DNA of 64,000 bases, taken from the NCBI RefSeq assembly GCF_036248275.1, contig NZ_CP109181.1:1798001-1862000 (forward strand), in the 5' to 3' direction. Numbering within the stretch: position 1 is the stretch's first letter; the number at the start of each line of letters is the position of its first letter. The stretch is from Streptomyces sp. NBC_01716 (GTDB taxonomy: Bacteria > Actinomycetota > Actinomycetes > Streptomycetales > Streptomycetaceae). The notes beneath the pieces are model-generated. The model worked only from the letters and a program-made list of their open reading frames with translations, ran no database searches and was not told the DNA's origin. Positions 53,246 to 62,611 of this stretch are shown in pieces. The position numbers were made by a program, and so were the translations under genes.

Positions 53246-56092
53246 ATGTCTGTTCGGTTTGAGGTACTTGGACCCCTTAGGGCGTACCAGTACGACCGCC
53301 CGGTCGGCCTCGGATCGGTCAAACAACGTCTTCTGCTTGCCACCCTGCTCGCCAAGGCAGACGAACTGGTCACCTCGGAACAACTGATCGACGTGCTGTG
53401 GAGGCACGAGCCTCCGGCGTCAGCCGCGTCAAACCTGCGGTCCTACGCCCGTGGGTTGCGGACGGTGCTGCGCAGCGACTCCTGGGACGGTCTGCCTCCC
53501 GCTCGCGGCGGCTACATCTTGCGTCTGCTGCCGGGCCAACTCGATCTGGAAGTATTCGACAGGGCCACCACTCGGGCCAAAGCAGCGGCCGCCGCCGGTG
53601 ACTCGGTCGTCGCCAAGGCCGAATGGACTCGTGCACTCAGCTTGCGGCGCGGAAGCCCTCTGTCCGGCTTGCCTCACCATTCACCGTTGGCCGAGTGGGT
53701 CGCTCGTATCGAGGAAAGATATCTCGCCGCCGAGGAGGACTACGGCGAACTACTCCTCGGCACCGAAAACTGGATGGACGCGGTTCAGCGAATGCGTCAG
53801 CTGCTCGACCGAGCTCCCCTCAGAGAACGAGCCTGGTGCCAGTTGCTCACAGGACTCTACGAGATGGGCAACACGACCGAGGCTCTGGCTGCTTTCCGCC
53901 AGGCCCGCAAGATATTCGCGACGGAGACCGGACTCGAACCCGGTCCCCAGCTGACGCAGTTGCACGACAACATCCTGAACCGACGCCCGCTCGCCGCGAG
54001 ACGGGAGAAGAGCCGACCCACCGAGCGTCGGCAGAAGCATCCTCATACGCTTGTGATACCCCGTCAGCTCCCGCCGCTCACACATGCTTTCGTCGGGCGC
54101 AGGGAGGAGATCGCGCAGCTCGACGCGAGGCTCGCCCCTTCGCCACAAGGCGCCGAACTGACAGCGATCACCGTGGTGTGCGGAATGGCCGGCGTCGGCA
54201 AGACGACCTTGGCTGTGCGGTGGGCGCACCAGACGTCCAATTCCTTCCCCGACGGCCAGCTCTATGTGAATCTGCGCGGCTACGACAAGGACTCCAAGCT
54301 GGCGCCCTTCGATGTTCTCAGAGATTTTCTGGACGCACTCGGTGTGGCACAGACCAGGATCCCCGCCACGCTGGAGGGGCGCACCGCTCTGTTCCGGAGT
54401 CTGCTGGCGACCCGACGGATTCTGCTGCTCCTTGACAACGCCGGTGACGCCGAGCAGGTTCGGCCCCTTCTACCCGGCGCCGGACGCATCACCGTGGTGG
54501 TGACCAGTCGCGACCAGTTGCACGGTTTGATCGTTTCGGAAGGCGCCCATGCCCTTCCTTTAGCGGCCCTGTCCCGGGACGAGTCCCGGGAAATGCTGCG
54601 ACTCCGACTCGGCGAGAAGCGAACCTCCGGTGATCGGGAATCGCTGGACGCCATCGCCACGACGACCGGCGGACTTCCCCTGGCACTGTCCGTGGTGGCC
54701 GCGCGTCTGGCCAGTGACCCCGATGTCTCGCTGGAGAGCGTTGCCGCGAACCTTCGACGGAGCCAGAACCGCCTCGACGCCTTGGCCGTCGGTGACGTGC
54801 GGGGCTCCTTCTGGTGGTCCTACCGAAGCCTGTCGCTCGATGCCGCCCGTGTTTTCCGGCTGCTTGGGCTGCACCCGGGTCCGGAGATCGGTGAGGAGGC
54901 CGTCTCTGCTCTCGTCGGCAGTCCCATTCATGTGGTCAGGCAGAATATGCGCGAGCTGACAAGGCTTCACCTGCTGGACGAGATCCGTCCGGGCCGGTAC
55001 ACCGCCCATGACTTGCTGTGGGGCTACGCGGTCGAACTGCTGCGGTCCTCCGAAGCACACGACAGCCAACGAGCCGCTCGCGACCGGATGTACGACTTCT
55101 ACCTTCACCGCTCCCACTCGGCCGCCGTGTGCCTGCAACCTCAGTGGCTGACTTTCACCCCTCATCCGCCGGTGAGCCCCGGCTCCTACGCGCCACCGAG
55201 TGACCAGGCCGAGGCGCTGGCCTGGTTCGGAACAGAGTTGGATGTACTCACCCGGCTGGTCCGCCAGGGGACGGAGGGCGGTTACGGAATGCACGCCTGG
55301 CAGTTGGCCTGGGCACTCACCGCCTTTCTTGCCCCCAAGGGTCTGTGGCAGCTCCAATTCACCGTCCAGCGTCTGGCGCTCTCCGCCGCTGAGCAGAGCG
55401 AGTCCATGACCGGGCAGGCGACGGCCCACCGGCTGCTGGGCCGGGCGATGACCCGCCTGGGCATGTTCGCGGAGGCCGAGGACCATCTCAAACATGCCCA
55501 ACTCAGATATGAGCAGGCTCGTGATATGCGAGGAACAGCACAGGCCTTGCACAACAGAACCGAAGTATCCTTCGTCACCGGAGACCGGCAGGCGGCTCTC
55601 GTCCACGCGAGGAAAGCGCTGCGGCTCCATCGGCTCGCGGGTCACGCCCCTGGTGAGGCACGGACACTCAACGCGATCGGCTGGGTCTCGGCCGTGATCG
55701 GCAACTACGCGCAGGCCGTGGACAGTTGTGAGAAGGCTCTGAAGATCCAAAGGCAGATCAACGATGTCAACGGCCAGGCCGCCACGCTCGACACCCTGGG
55801 TTACGCCTTTCATGGCCTGGGCCGCTGGGATGAGGCGGTTCACAGTTATCGGCAGTCGGTGGCTCTTTTCCGTGATTCCGCGGACCGCTATCACGAGGCG
55901 GAGACTCGCGTCCGCCTTGGGGAGACCCTCGAAGAGATGGGGGAGGTCCTCGCCGCGGTGGCGGAGTGGCTGGTCGCCGCTGAGATCTTCGACGAGTTGC
56001 AGGACCCCGCCGCCGACGACGTACGACGTCATCTCGCCCGGGTCGACGGCGCCTCCTCGGAGCCGGGTCAGCACTTCGGTGTTCTCCGCTGA
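53246..56092 (+). CDS. SARP/AfsR-type regulator with NB-ARC and TPR domains
   Basis: A 948-residue activator, probable pathway regulator of the adjacent peptide cluster. Residues 1-95 are the OmpR-like winged helix and about 100-245 the bacterial transcriptional activation domain, both SARP hallmarks. The NB-ARC ATPase (about 275-560) has Walker A GMAGVGKTT at about 313-321 and LLLLDNAGDAEQ. TPR repeats run from about 720 to 930 (for example ALNAIGWVSAVIGNYAQAVD). The ATG at 53246 is preferred to a GTG three codons upstream because GAGGG precedes it. It is convergent with the minus-strand biosynthetic operon. Confidence 0.93.
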   Translation: MSVRFEVLGPLRAYQYDRPVGLGSVKQRLLLATLLAKADELVTSEQLIDVLWRHEPPASAASNLRSYARGLRTVLRSDSWDGLPPARGGYILRLLPGQLDLEVFDRATTRAKAAAAAGDSVVAKAEWTRALSLRRGSPLSGLPHHSPLAEWVARIEERYLAAEEDYGELLLGTENWMDAVQRMRQLLDRAPLRERAWCQLLTGLYEMGNTTEALAAFRQARKIFATETGLEPGPQLTQLHDNILNRRPLAARREKSRPTERRQKHPHTLVIPRQLPPLTHAFVGRREEIAQLDARLAPSPQGAELTAITVVCGMAGVGKTTLAVRWAHQTSNSFPDGQLYVNLRGYDKDSKLAPFDVLRDFLDALGVAQTRIPATLEGRTALFRSLLATRRILLLLDNAGDAEQVRPLLPGAGRITVVVTSRDQLHGLIVSEGAHALPLAALSRDESREMLRLRLGEKRTSGDRESLDAIATTTGGLPLALSVVAARLASDPDVSLESVAANLRRSQNRLDALAVGDVRGSFWWSYRSLSLDAARVFRLLGLHPGPEIGEEAVSALVGSPIHVVRQNMRELTRLHLLDEIRPGRYTAHDLLWGYAVELLRSSEAHDSQRAARDRMYDFYLHRSHSAAVCLQPQWLTFTPHPPVSPGSYAPPSDQAEALAWFGTELDVLTRLVRQGTEGGYGMHAWQLAWALTAFLAPKGLWQLQFTVQRLALSAAEQSESMTGQATAHRLLGRAMTRLGMFAEAEDHLKHAQLRYEQARDMRGTAQALHNRTEVSFVTGDRQAALVHARKALRLHRLAGHAPGEARTLNAIGWVSAVIGNYAQAVDSCEKALKIQRQINDVNGQAATLDTLGYAFHGLGRWDEAVHSYRQSVALFRDSADRYHEAETRVRLGETLEEMGEVLAAVAEWLVAAEIFDELQDPAADDVRRHLARVDGASSEPGQHFGVLR

Positions 56093-56160
56093 CGGCCGGT
56101 AGATCACCGTCTTCCCACCCACGGTCCCGTGCGGGTGACAGGTCCACCGGCCGCGCGTTG

Positions 56161-56421
56161 TCAGGCGGCAACGACCCCGGTAACACCCTTGGACCGCAGG
56201 AGCGCCGCGATTCCCGCGGCGCTGCCGGCCTCCTTGAGTGCGATGTCGTCGAGTTCAACTGCGTACATCTTCTCTAGCGTGAGACTCAGTTCGACGGTGG
56301 CCAGAGAGTCGAATCCGAGACCCTCGAAGCCGGTCTCCGTGGTGGAGTCGGCCGGGACCTCGAAATGCTCGATGAGGTGGTCGAGGATCTCGTGCTCCAG
56401 CGATGTGGCGCTCGTGCTCAT
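56161..56421 (-). CDS. Acyl carrier protein
   Basis: An 86-residue carrier protein. The phosphopantetheine attachment site is S39 in GFEGLGFDSLATVEL, embedded in a four-helix ACP pattern. Free-standing ACPs in peptide clusters commonly carry a fatty or keto acyl starter unit or a tailoring intermediate. It is the last gene of the minus-strand operon, 44 bases after the KAS III gene, so the two probably act together. The ATG at 56421 is clear, with AAGGAG a few bases upstream. Confidence 0.92.
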   Translation of the reverse strand: MSTSATSLEHEILDHLIEHFEVPADSTTETGFEGLGFDSLATVELSLTLEKMYAVELDDIALKEAGSAAGIAALLRSKGVTGVVAA

Positions 56422-56465
56422 GGCGATGTGCTCCTTACGGTGATCGAGGTGGGTGTTCGGGAAGC

Positions 56466-57467
56466 TCACAGCGGCGTGATGTCGGGCCAGGTAAGGGCCA
56501 CGGAGCCCCAGGTCAGTCCGCCGCCGAAGGCGGTCATGAGGATGCGGTCGCCGGGGGCGAGCCGGCCATGCCGGGCGGCGTGGGCGAGGGCGAGGGGGAT
56601 GGATGCCGCAGACGTGTTGCCGACCCGGTCGATGTTGACGACGGTGCGTTCGACGGGAATGTCCAGCTGTCCGGCCAGCGCCGTGAGGATGCGGGCGTTG
56701 GCCTGGTGTCCGACAAGGTGGTCGACCTCGTCGGCCGCCCAGCCGACCCGGTGGAGAAGGGTGGTGGCGGATTCGCCCATGCGGACGACGGCCTGCCGGA
56801 AGACCGCTGGTCCTTCCATGGTGAAGTAACGGTCGGCCTCGGGCATGTCTGCGGTGATGGGGTACCGGGAGCCACCGGCGGGGATGCGGATGAGGTCCTT
56901 GTGCGCACCGTCGGAACCGAGGTGGGCACCCAGCAGGGCACCGGGTCGGTCGGTGTCCTCCCGGGCAGCGAGGACGACAGCGCCGGCACCATCGCCGAAG
57001 ATGACGCCGGTGGTGCGGTCGTCGGGGTTGAGGATGGTCGAGTAGGTCTCGGCACCGATGACCAGCACCGTGCGCGCCTGTTGGGCGACGATCTGAGACT
57101 GGCCGATGGCCAGGGCGTAGAGGAAGCCGGAACACACGGCCGCGATGTCGTAGGCGGGTACCGGTCCGAGTCCGAGGCGTGAGGCGACGTCGGGGGCGGT
57201 GGCGGGGCACGGGTGATCTGGCGTGGTCGTCGCCAGCACCACGACATCAATGTCGCCGGGGGCTGTACCGGCGGACTTCAGCGCGCGCAGGCCGGCCTCG
57301 GTGGCGAGATCGCCCGTGGCTGTGCCGGGCTCGGCCCAGTGCCGGGTACGGATACCGGTGCGGGAAGTGATCCACTCGTCGCTGGTGTCGAGCCGGGCGG
57401 CGAGCTCCTCGTTGGTGACCAGGCGTGGAGGGAGATGGGTGCCCAGTCCGATCACTGCGGCGTGCAT
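56466..57467 (-). CDS. Ketoacyl-ACP synthase III-like enzyme
   Basis: A 333-residue thiolase-fold condensing enzyme with a complete FabH triad: C112 (AAVCSGFLYAL), H254 (LVGHQANARI) and N284 (RVGNTSAAS). These match the E. coli FabH positions. The GDGAGAVVL segment is typical. FabH-type enzymes condense an acyl-CoA with malonyl-ACP; in clusters they also start unusual chains or transfer acyl groups. With the neighbouring ACP it may make a beta-keto-acyl or fatty starter. It overlaps the aminotransferase gene by 16 bases. Confidence 0.92.
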   Translation of the reverse strand: MHAAVIGLGTHLPPRLVTNEELAARLDTSDEWITSRTGIRTRHWAEPGTATGDLATEAGLRALKSAGTAPGDIDVVVLATTTPDHPCPATAPDVASRLGLGPVPAYDIAAVCSGFLYALAIGQSQIVAQQARTVLVIGAETYSTILNPDDRTTGVIFGDGAGAVVLAAREDTDRPGALLGAHLGSDGAHKDLIRIPAGGSRYPITADMPEADRYFTMEGPAVFRQAVVRMGESATTLLHRVGWAADEVDHLVGHQANARILTALAGQLDIPVERTVVNIDRVGNTSAASIPLALAHAARHGRLAPGDRILMTAFGGGLTWGSVALTWPDITPL

Positions 57468-58546
57468 GCTGTGCTCCTCTCACGCGTGGCCATGGTGAGG
57501 AACGCGTCGTTGTCCTGGGCCGAGCCGACCGATACCCGTACGCCCTCGTGGGCATAGGTCCGCACGGCGATTCCCGCGGAGGTGCACAGGTCACCGAACG
57601 CGGCCGACGCGTCGCCGAGGGGCAGCCACAGGAAATTTCCCTGACTGTCAGGTACGTCGAATCCCGCGGCCAGCAGGGTGTCTCGCATCCGGGTGCGTTC
57701 CGCGACTGTCGCGTCGACGTGCCGCAGGAGTTCGTCCTCCAGCCGGAGTGCGGCGAGCGCCGCCTGCTGGGCGACGGTGCTCACGGAGTAGGCGAGGAGT
57801 ACCTTGCGCAGCTGCCCGACGCTGTGCGGGGCGCCAAGGAGGTAGCCGATGCGAAGACCGGCAAGTCCGTAGGCTTTGGAGAAGGTGCGGGTCACCACAA
57901 GGTTGGGGTGGGTGTCGAGCAGAGCGATGCCGCTGCACGCGGCCTCGTCACGGACGTATTCGAAGTACGCCTCGTCGATGACCACCAGGCAGGTCGCCGG
58001 TACTCGGGCCAGGAACTCCTTGAGTTCCGGCAGGCCGAGGACAGTGCCGGTGGGGTTGTTGGGGTTGCAGACCAGGACGAGCCGGGTGGCCTCGGTGATT
58101 CGATCGGCCAGGGCGGGCAGGTCGTTGTGGCCTCTGATCAGCGGAACCGGTACCGACCGGACTCCGGCGACTTCGGCGAGGACGGGATAGAGCTCGAAGG
58201 AGCGCCAGGGATGGACGACTTCGGCACCGGGCTCCGCGACGGCCTGAATGAGAGCTTGCAGCAGGGAGACGGATCCGGCACCGACGAGTACCCGATCGGC
58301 ATCGACGCCATGCCGACGGGCGATCTCCCGGGTGAGTTCGGCACACTCGGGGTCGGGATAGCGGTTGACCGTGGCGCCCGCCGCGGCGATCGCAGCGACC
58401 AGACCGGGCAGGGGATCGCGCGGGGATTCGTTGGCCGACAGGGGACGAGCGGGTATCGCGGCGTAGACGCCCTCGGTGGGCCGGTAGCCGGGTATCGAAT
58501 CGAGGACGGCGCGGAGTCTGGGGCCGGGCGCGGTATTCCTAGGCAT
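57452..58546 (-). CDS. HisC-like pyridoxal phosphate aminotransferase
   Basis: A 364-residue fold-type I aminotransferase of the histidinol-phosphate/aromatic group. The catalytic lysine is K224 in [15 protein letters not shown], with Asp191 ([10 protein letters not shown]) contacting the cofactor pyridine nitrogen and the Asn-rich loop NPNNPTG. It would convert a 2-oxo acid to an L-amino acid. Encoded between KAS III and the aldolase, overlapping both, it is the expected final step for making a nonproteinogenic amino acid for the NRPS. A primary histidine role is less likely because no other his genes are nearby. Confidence 0.88.
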   Translation of the reverse strand: MPRNTAPGPRLRAVLDSIPGYRPTEGVYAAIPARPLSANESPRDPLPGLVAAIAAAGATVNRYPDPECAELTREIARRHGVDADRVLVGAGSVSLLQALIQAVAEPGAEVVHPWRSFELYPVLAEVAGVRSVPVPLIRGHNDLPALADRITEATRLVLVCNPNNPTGTVLGLPELKEFLARVPATCLVVIDEAYFEYVRDEAACSGIALLDTHPNLVVTRTFSKAYGLAGLRIGYLLGAPHSVGQLRKVLLAYSVSTVAQQAALAALRLEDELLRHVDATVAERTRMRDTLLAAGFDVPDSQGNFLWLPLGDASAAFGDLCTSAGIAVRTYAHEGVRVSVGSAQDNDAFLTMATRERSTACTPQ

Positions 58547-59561
58547 GCCGCTCCTGGTCTCGTGCGGCGGACCGCAGAGCAGCCGCCACGTCCACGATCA
58601 GGTCCTCCTGCCCGGCCACCGCCTGACGGCGGCCCAGCTCGAAGAAGACGTCGCGTGGGTCGACGCCCTCCCGTCCGGAGATCTCCAGCACTCGGGTCTT
58701 GAACCCGGAGAACACCCCCGACAGACCGCTGACGACACCCACGGAGTCGATGCTCGGAGGAGCCTTCATCAGCTCGCGCCCGGCGAAGTCGGTGGCGTCC
58801 AGCAGCCGGTACAGGTCGATGCCGGTGGTGTGTCCCAGCCTCTCCAGGACCGGCACCACCACCTCAAGTTGCGTATTGCCGGCGCCCGCGCCGAACCCGC
58901 GCGCACAAGCGTCGATGATCTCCGCGCCCGCTTCCACGGCCGCCACCGAATTCGCCACCGCCATACCGAGGTTGTTGTGCCCGTGGAACATCACCGGCAC
59001 ATCGACCGCCGCCCGGATCGCGGCGACGCGCGCGGTGACGTCGGCGGGAAGGAAGTGGCCGGAGGAATCCAGGATCCCCACCCCACGCGCCCCGAACTCC
59101 ACCAGTCGCGCGCACTGCTCGGCCAGTTTCTCGGGACCGGCCATGTGGCTCATCAGGAGCACACCGTGGGCCTCGACACCCCGCTCGCTGAGGTGACCCA
59201 GGTGCCGTTCGGCGAGATCGGCCTCGGTGCAGTGGGTGCCGATCCGCACCACGTCGACACCGTGGGCGATCGCCTTGTCCAAGTCCTGGGCGCGCCCCCA
59301 GCCGGGCAGCATGAACACACCCATCCGACTGTGTGTCAGGGCCTCCCTGACCACCGACAGCATCTCGTCGTCACTGAGCCGTGCCCGTCCCACTTGGAGT
59401 GACGAGGCGCCCAGACCGTTGCCATGTCCCACCTCGACCACGGGTATCCCCGCCGCGTCCGCCGCGGCCGCGTAGGCACGCAGTTGCGCCGCCTCAAGTT
59501 GATGGCGGACGGCGTGGTGGCCGTCCCGCAGCGTCGGATCGTGAATCAGCACATGGCTCAT
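58539..59561 (-). CDS. 4-hydroxy-2-oxovalerate aldolase-type enzyme
   Basis: A 340-residue DRE-TIM metallolyase family aldolase. The signature [11 protein letters not shown] at residues 8-18 provides metal ligand D13 and catalytic R12. Further blocks are [27 protein letters not shown] and [15 protein letters not shown]. Family members split 4-hydroxy-2-oxovalerate to pyruvate and acetaldehyde, and the reaction is reversible. In a peptide cluster the reverse, building a C5 or longer 2-oxo acid from pyruvate and an aldehyde, is the natural reading. The start overlaps the dehydrogenase stop by four bases, as in DmpG/DmpF complexes. Confidence 0.9.
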   Translation of the reverse strand: MSHVLIHDPTLRDGHHAVRHQLEAAQLRAYAAAADAAGIPVVEVGHGNGLGASSLQVGRARLSDDEMLSVVREALTHSRMGVFMLPGWGRAQDLDKAIAHGVDVVRIGTHCTEADLAERHLGHLSERGVEAHGVLLMSHMAGPEKLAEQCARLVEFGARGVGILDSSGHFLPADVTARVAAIRAAVDVPVMFHGHNNLGMAVANSVAAVEAGAEIIDACARGFGAGAGNTQLEVVVPVLERLGHTTGIDLYRLLDATDFAGRELMKAPPSIDSVGVVSGLSGVFSGFKTRVLEISGREGVDPRDVFFELGRRQAVAGQEDLIVDVAAALRSAARDQERHA

Positions 59562-60451
59562 GACGTCTCCGCGTACGCGCTGGACAACTGGACGGCCGCG
59601 TACCGTTCGGCGACATCCAGTGCGGCGGAGTTGATGATGTCGAGGTTGCCCGCGTAACGCGGGATCCGGTCGCCGGAGGCGTCGACCTCGACAGCGATGA
59701 GTGCCTTGCCGTCTTTGACGGTGCAGGCGGTCACGGTGTAGCCGCCTACGAAGGCGCGCATCTCCCGCGCCGTCGAATCCACCGCGGCGCGGACCGATTC
59801 CGGCGACAACTCCTTCCCCAGCAGGGAAATGGCGACCCGAAAAGTCACGGGAGGCCGAGCCGGGCTCAGGTTGACCATCACCTTGACGTCCTGGATCCCG
59901 CTGAACTCCCGGACCGCGTCCTGGGTGGTCTCGATGTACTCGTCGAGGTTCAGCCGGGTGGAGCGGCCGATGCTCGGGCTGGCGGCGGTGGTCACCACCT
60001 CCGCGTACTCGATCGAGTGGTGGCGCGCGAGGGCGTGCAGCACCGGAATCGCGGCCTGTCCGCCGCAGCTGACCATGTTCACGTTCCGGTGGGACAGCGC
60101 GTCCAGCCCGTTGACGGTCGGAATCACCATTCGCCCGACCTGACTCGGAGTCAGGTCGACCAGCAGAGCGCTGAACGGGCTCAGCAGCTTCGCGTGCTCG
60201 GGGTGCGCCAGCGCATTGGTGGCGTCGAACACCACGTCGAACGGTGTGTCGTTCTCGATCAGGGAGCGGATGCCGTTCGCCGCGACCGGCAGGCCCTCCC
60301 TGGCCAGGCGCCTCAGGCCCGGGGTGCTCTCGTCACGGCCCACGACCAACCCCAGGCCGAGTCGGTCCGAGCGTGAGATCTTGGTCGCGAGATCAACGCC
60401 GATCAGTCCGGCACCGATCACCGCGGCGGACAGCCGTCCTCTCTGGTTCAT
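59558..60451 (-). CDS. Acylating acetaldehyde dehydrogenase-type enzyme
   Basis: A 297-residue NAD-dependent dehydrogenase of the DmpF/MhpF family. The N-terminal Rossmann fold begins [19 protein letters not shown]. The catalytic thiol is C129 in [13 protein letters not shown]. Normally it converts acetaldehyde plus CoA to acetyl-CoA, and forms a channelling complex with the aldolase encoded next to it. Reversed, it would reduce an acyl-CoA to the aldehyde consumed by the aldolase. It overlaps both neighbours by four bases. Confidence 0.9.
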   Translation of the reverse strand: MNQRGRLSAAVIGAGLIGVDLATKISRSDRLGLGLVVGRDESTPGLRRLAREGLPVAANGIRSLIENDTPFDVVFDATNALAHPEHAKLLSPFSALLVDLTPSQVGRMVIPTVNGLDALSHRNVNMVSCGGQAAIPVLHALARHHSIEYAEVVTTAASPSIGRSTRLNLDEYIETTQDAVREFSGIQDVKVMVNLSPARPPVTFRVAISLLGKELSPESVRAAVDSTAREMRAFVGGYTVTACTVKDGKALIAVEVDASGDRIPRYAGNLDIINSAALDVAERYAAVQLSSAYAETS

Positions 60452-61287
60452 GCCCCTGCCGCCTTCTCTCCGGCGCGACCGCCGGCCGATTCCCCTACAG
60501 TGAGCGACACCGAGCCCAGGGACGCGAAGGACGCCTCGACCGCGAGGCCGGGCACCAGGTCGACAGCCTCGGCCCAGGAACCCGCGAGCACCAGGTCGCC
60601 TGCCCCGATCCCCTCGCCGAAGGTGTCGAGGATCCGCGCCAGGAAGGCCACGGATTCGGCCGGATGTCCCATCACCGCCGAGCCGTACGCCGTCTGCGTC
60701 CGCTCCCCCGTTTGGAAGATCAGGTGCTCGGCTGCCAAATCGACCCTGCCGGCGGGGCCGAAAGGCACCTCGGGACCGACCACGACCATCGCGGAGGACG
60801 TGTTGTCGGCAACCGTGTCCACCAGCTTGATCCGCCAGTCGGCGATCCGGCTGTCCAGCACCTCAAGCACCGGATGGACCGCGATGGTCGCGTCCAGGAC
60901 GTCGGCCGCGGTCACCGAACCGCCCCTCAGATCTTCCCCTACCCGGAACGCGATCTCCGCCTCGACCTTGGGGGCGATGAACCGCGCCGCGTCCAGACAC
61001 GCCCCGTCCGGAAGCAGCATCCGGTCTGTCAGATGACCGAAGTCCGGGTGATCGATCGCGAACGCCTTCTGCATCACCTCACTCGTGACACCGATCTTGT
61101 ACCCGACCAGCTCCGCGCCGTCGGCGACTTCCATGGCGCGCAGTTCACGCTGCACCTCGTAAGCGTCCGCGAGGGTCAGTTCCGGGTGGCGTGCCGAGAG
61201 CGGCTCCACCGGCTTGCGCTCCTGGGTGGAGGCCCACAACTGTGCCGCGAGTTCCTGGTACATGAAACGTGTGGCCGACACCGTCAT
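60448..61287 (-). CDS. 2-keto-4-pentenoate hydratase-type enzyme
   Basis: A 279-residue member of the fumarylacetoacetase superfamily, similar to MhpD/DmpE. Segments such as GYKIGVTSEVMQKAF, FIAPKVEAEIAFRVGEDL and VADNTSSAMVVVGP include the acidic metal-binding residues. The usual reaction is hydration of 2-hydroxypenta-2,4-dienoate to 4-hydroxy-2-oxovalerate. In the reverse, it would dehydrate the aldol product to an unsaturated 2-oxo acid. The ATG at 61287 follows AAAGGAG. The stop overlaps the start of the dehydrogenase gene by four bases. Confidence 0.88.
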   Translation of the reverse strand: MTVSATRFMYQELAAQLWASTQERKPVEPLSARHPELTLADAYEVQRELRAMEVADGAELVGYKIGVTSEVMQKAFAIDHPDFGHLTDRMLLPDGACLDAARFIAPKVEAEIAFRVGEDLRGGSVTAADVLDATIAVHPVLEVLDSRIADWRIKLVDTVADNTSSAMVVVGPEVPFGPAGRVDLAAEHLIFQTGERTQTAYGSAVMGHPAESVAFLARILDTFGEGIGAGDLVLAGSWAEAVDLVPGLAVEASFASLGSVSLTVGESAGGRAGEKAAGA

Positions 61288-61317
61288 CAGCTCGGCTCCT
61301 TTCGTCGGGTCGGCCAA

Positions 61318-62325
61318 CTACTTGGCCGCGATGAACAGACGGCTGCCGGGCATGGGCTGCGGCACACACGTCACCGACGAGAACCCCGCGGCGTCGAACT
61401 TCCGCAGCCACTCGTGCTCCGCGGGCAGTCGGATGTCCATGAAGTTGGCGTGAAGGTACGTGAACAGCGCGCTGAACTTCCGCTCCCTGCCCGGTGCGTA
61501 GGAGACCGCGTCCACGACGGCCATGAAGCCGTCGGGCGCCAGCCCTTCGCGGCAGCCGGCCAGTACCTTGCGGAACACCGTGTCGTCCTCGACGACATCG
61601 TGCATGACAAAGCACGCCTGGACGGCGTCGGCCCCGTCCACCGGGGAGATGTCGTCCATGAGCGACTCGATGGGGCGCTCGGTGACCTCCAGCCGGTCCT
61701 CCACACCCGCCCGCACAGCGGCCTCCTTGGCCGCGGCGCAGGCCGCTCCGCTGATGTCGAGGGCGACACCGGTGCGAGCAGGATCCTCCAGCAGGAGTTT
61801 GATCAGCAGGCGCCCCGCCCCGGCGCCGAGGTCGGTGATTCGACGCGCGCCTGAGGCCCGGACATGCTCGTACACCCCCTGATAGAAGCCCCGTTCACCC
61901 ACCCAGCGGGAGCTGACCGCGACCCTTCGGCCGTCACGGGAATGCACCCGTCCGGCTCCGTCCCGGTCCGCCAGGAACGACCGGGCGTGCTCGATGAACG
62001 GATAGTTCGCACCGACCGACCAGGACACATACCCTGCCTCGTACCGTCGGTCCGCGTAGTCGTCCGCAGGCCGGTAGTGCCCCGCGGCGCCCGTCTCCAC
62101 GACCAGGCCGGCCGCCACCAGTGCGGTCAGATACTGCTTGAGGCCGGGCGTCGGCAGGTCGGTGTGCCGGGCGAGTTCATCGATGCCGAACACGTCACCG
62201 GCGTCGAGCGTCTGGTCCACGCCCAGCTCGGCGCCGATCTGGAGCAGAGCCGCGGTAGCCGCGATGTCGGCGGCTTTGTCCAACGGGGACTCCGGTGGGG
62301 AACTGAGTGGAGACGGCCGACTCAT
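61318..62325 (-). CDS. SAM methyltransferase, MppJ/SgvM-like
   Basis: A 335-residue methyltransferase with an N-terminal winged helix dimerisation domain (about residues 15-95) and a class I domain with SAM loop D165-L-G-A-G-A-G (165-171). Residues H242-D243 in FVMHDVVEDD and H292 in TYLHANFMD reproduce the iron-ligand pattern I recall for MppJ (His-Asp and His near 243-244 and 295), an iron-dependent 2-oxo acid beta-C-methyltransferase. That would fit an aldolase-hydratase-aminotransferase path. An O-methyltransferase is the alternative. It lies 30 bases upstream of the hydratase. Confidence 0.82.
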   Translation of the reverse strand: MSRPSPLSSPPESPLDKAADIAATAALLQIGAELGVDQTLDAGDVFGIDELARHTDLPTPGLKQYLTALVAAGLVVETGAAGHYRPADDYADRRYEAGYVSWSVGANYPFIEHARSFLADRDGAGRVHSRDGRRVAVSSRWVGERGFYQGVYEHVRASGARRITDLGAGAGRLLIKLLLEDPARTGVALDISGAACAAAKEAAVRAGVEDRLEVTERPIESLMDDISPVDGADAVQACFVMHDVVEDDTVFRKVLAGCREGLAPDGFMAVVDAVSYAPGRERKFSALFTYLHANFMDIRLPAEHEWLRKFDAAGFSSVTCVPQPMPGSRLFIAAK

Positions 62326-62611
62326 GTCTTCTCCTCCTACGGGGGTGTCGGCGACGCCGACGAGCGACTTGCGGTGCGAATCCGGCAGCGGGCGGACGTC
62401 CTTCTCCCGCGTTCCGTCAACTGGCTGCCCAGGCAGGCTGAAATGTTCTGTACGGTCCGCGGCGCCCGCACCGTCGGTCGGTCCGCAATTGCAGGCGCCT
62501 ACTCATTCGCCGTTCATTGTTCTCTGTGTTTCGTTGACGGTACATCCGGTCCCCGTCGGGCGGTGCATGACGCAGATACAATTCCCGTACAACACGAAAG
62601 ACAGGCACTGC
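62326..62611 (-). promoter_or_regulatory. Gap and possible internal promoter of the cluster
   Basis: This 286-base gap separates thioesterase and methyltransferase genes on the minus strand. It is lower in GC (around 62495-62545) than its surroundings and shows short direct repeats on the minus strand (GAACAATGAACGG and CGAATGAG). It may contain a promoter for the methyltransferase-to-ACP operon and a SARP site, but no clear heptamer array is seen. No gene is seen. Confidence 0.3.

Noticed and set aside
62326..62611. SARP heptamer repeats in the gap before the methyltransferase
   Set aside because: Only loose GAACGG/GAATGAG-like direct repeats are seen and their spacing is irregular, so I did not call a binding site.
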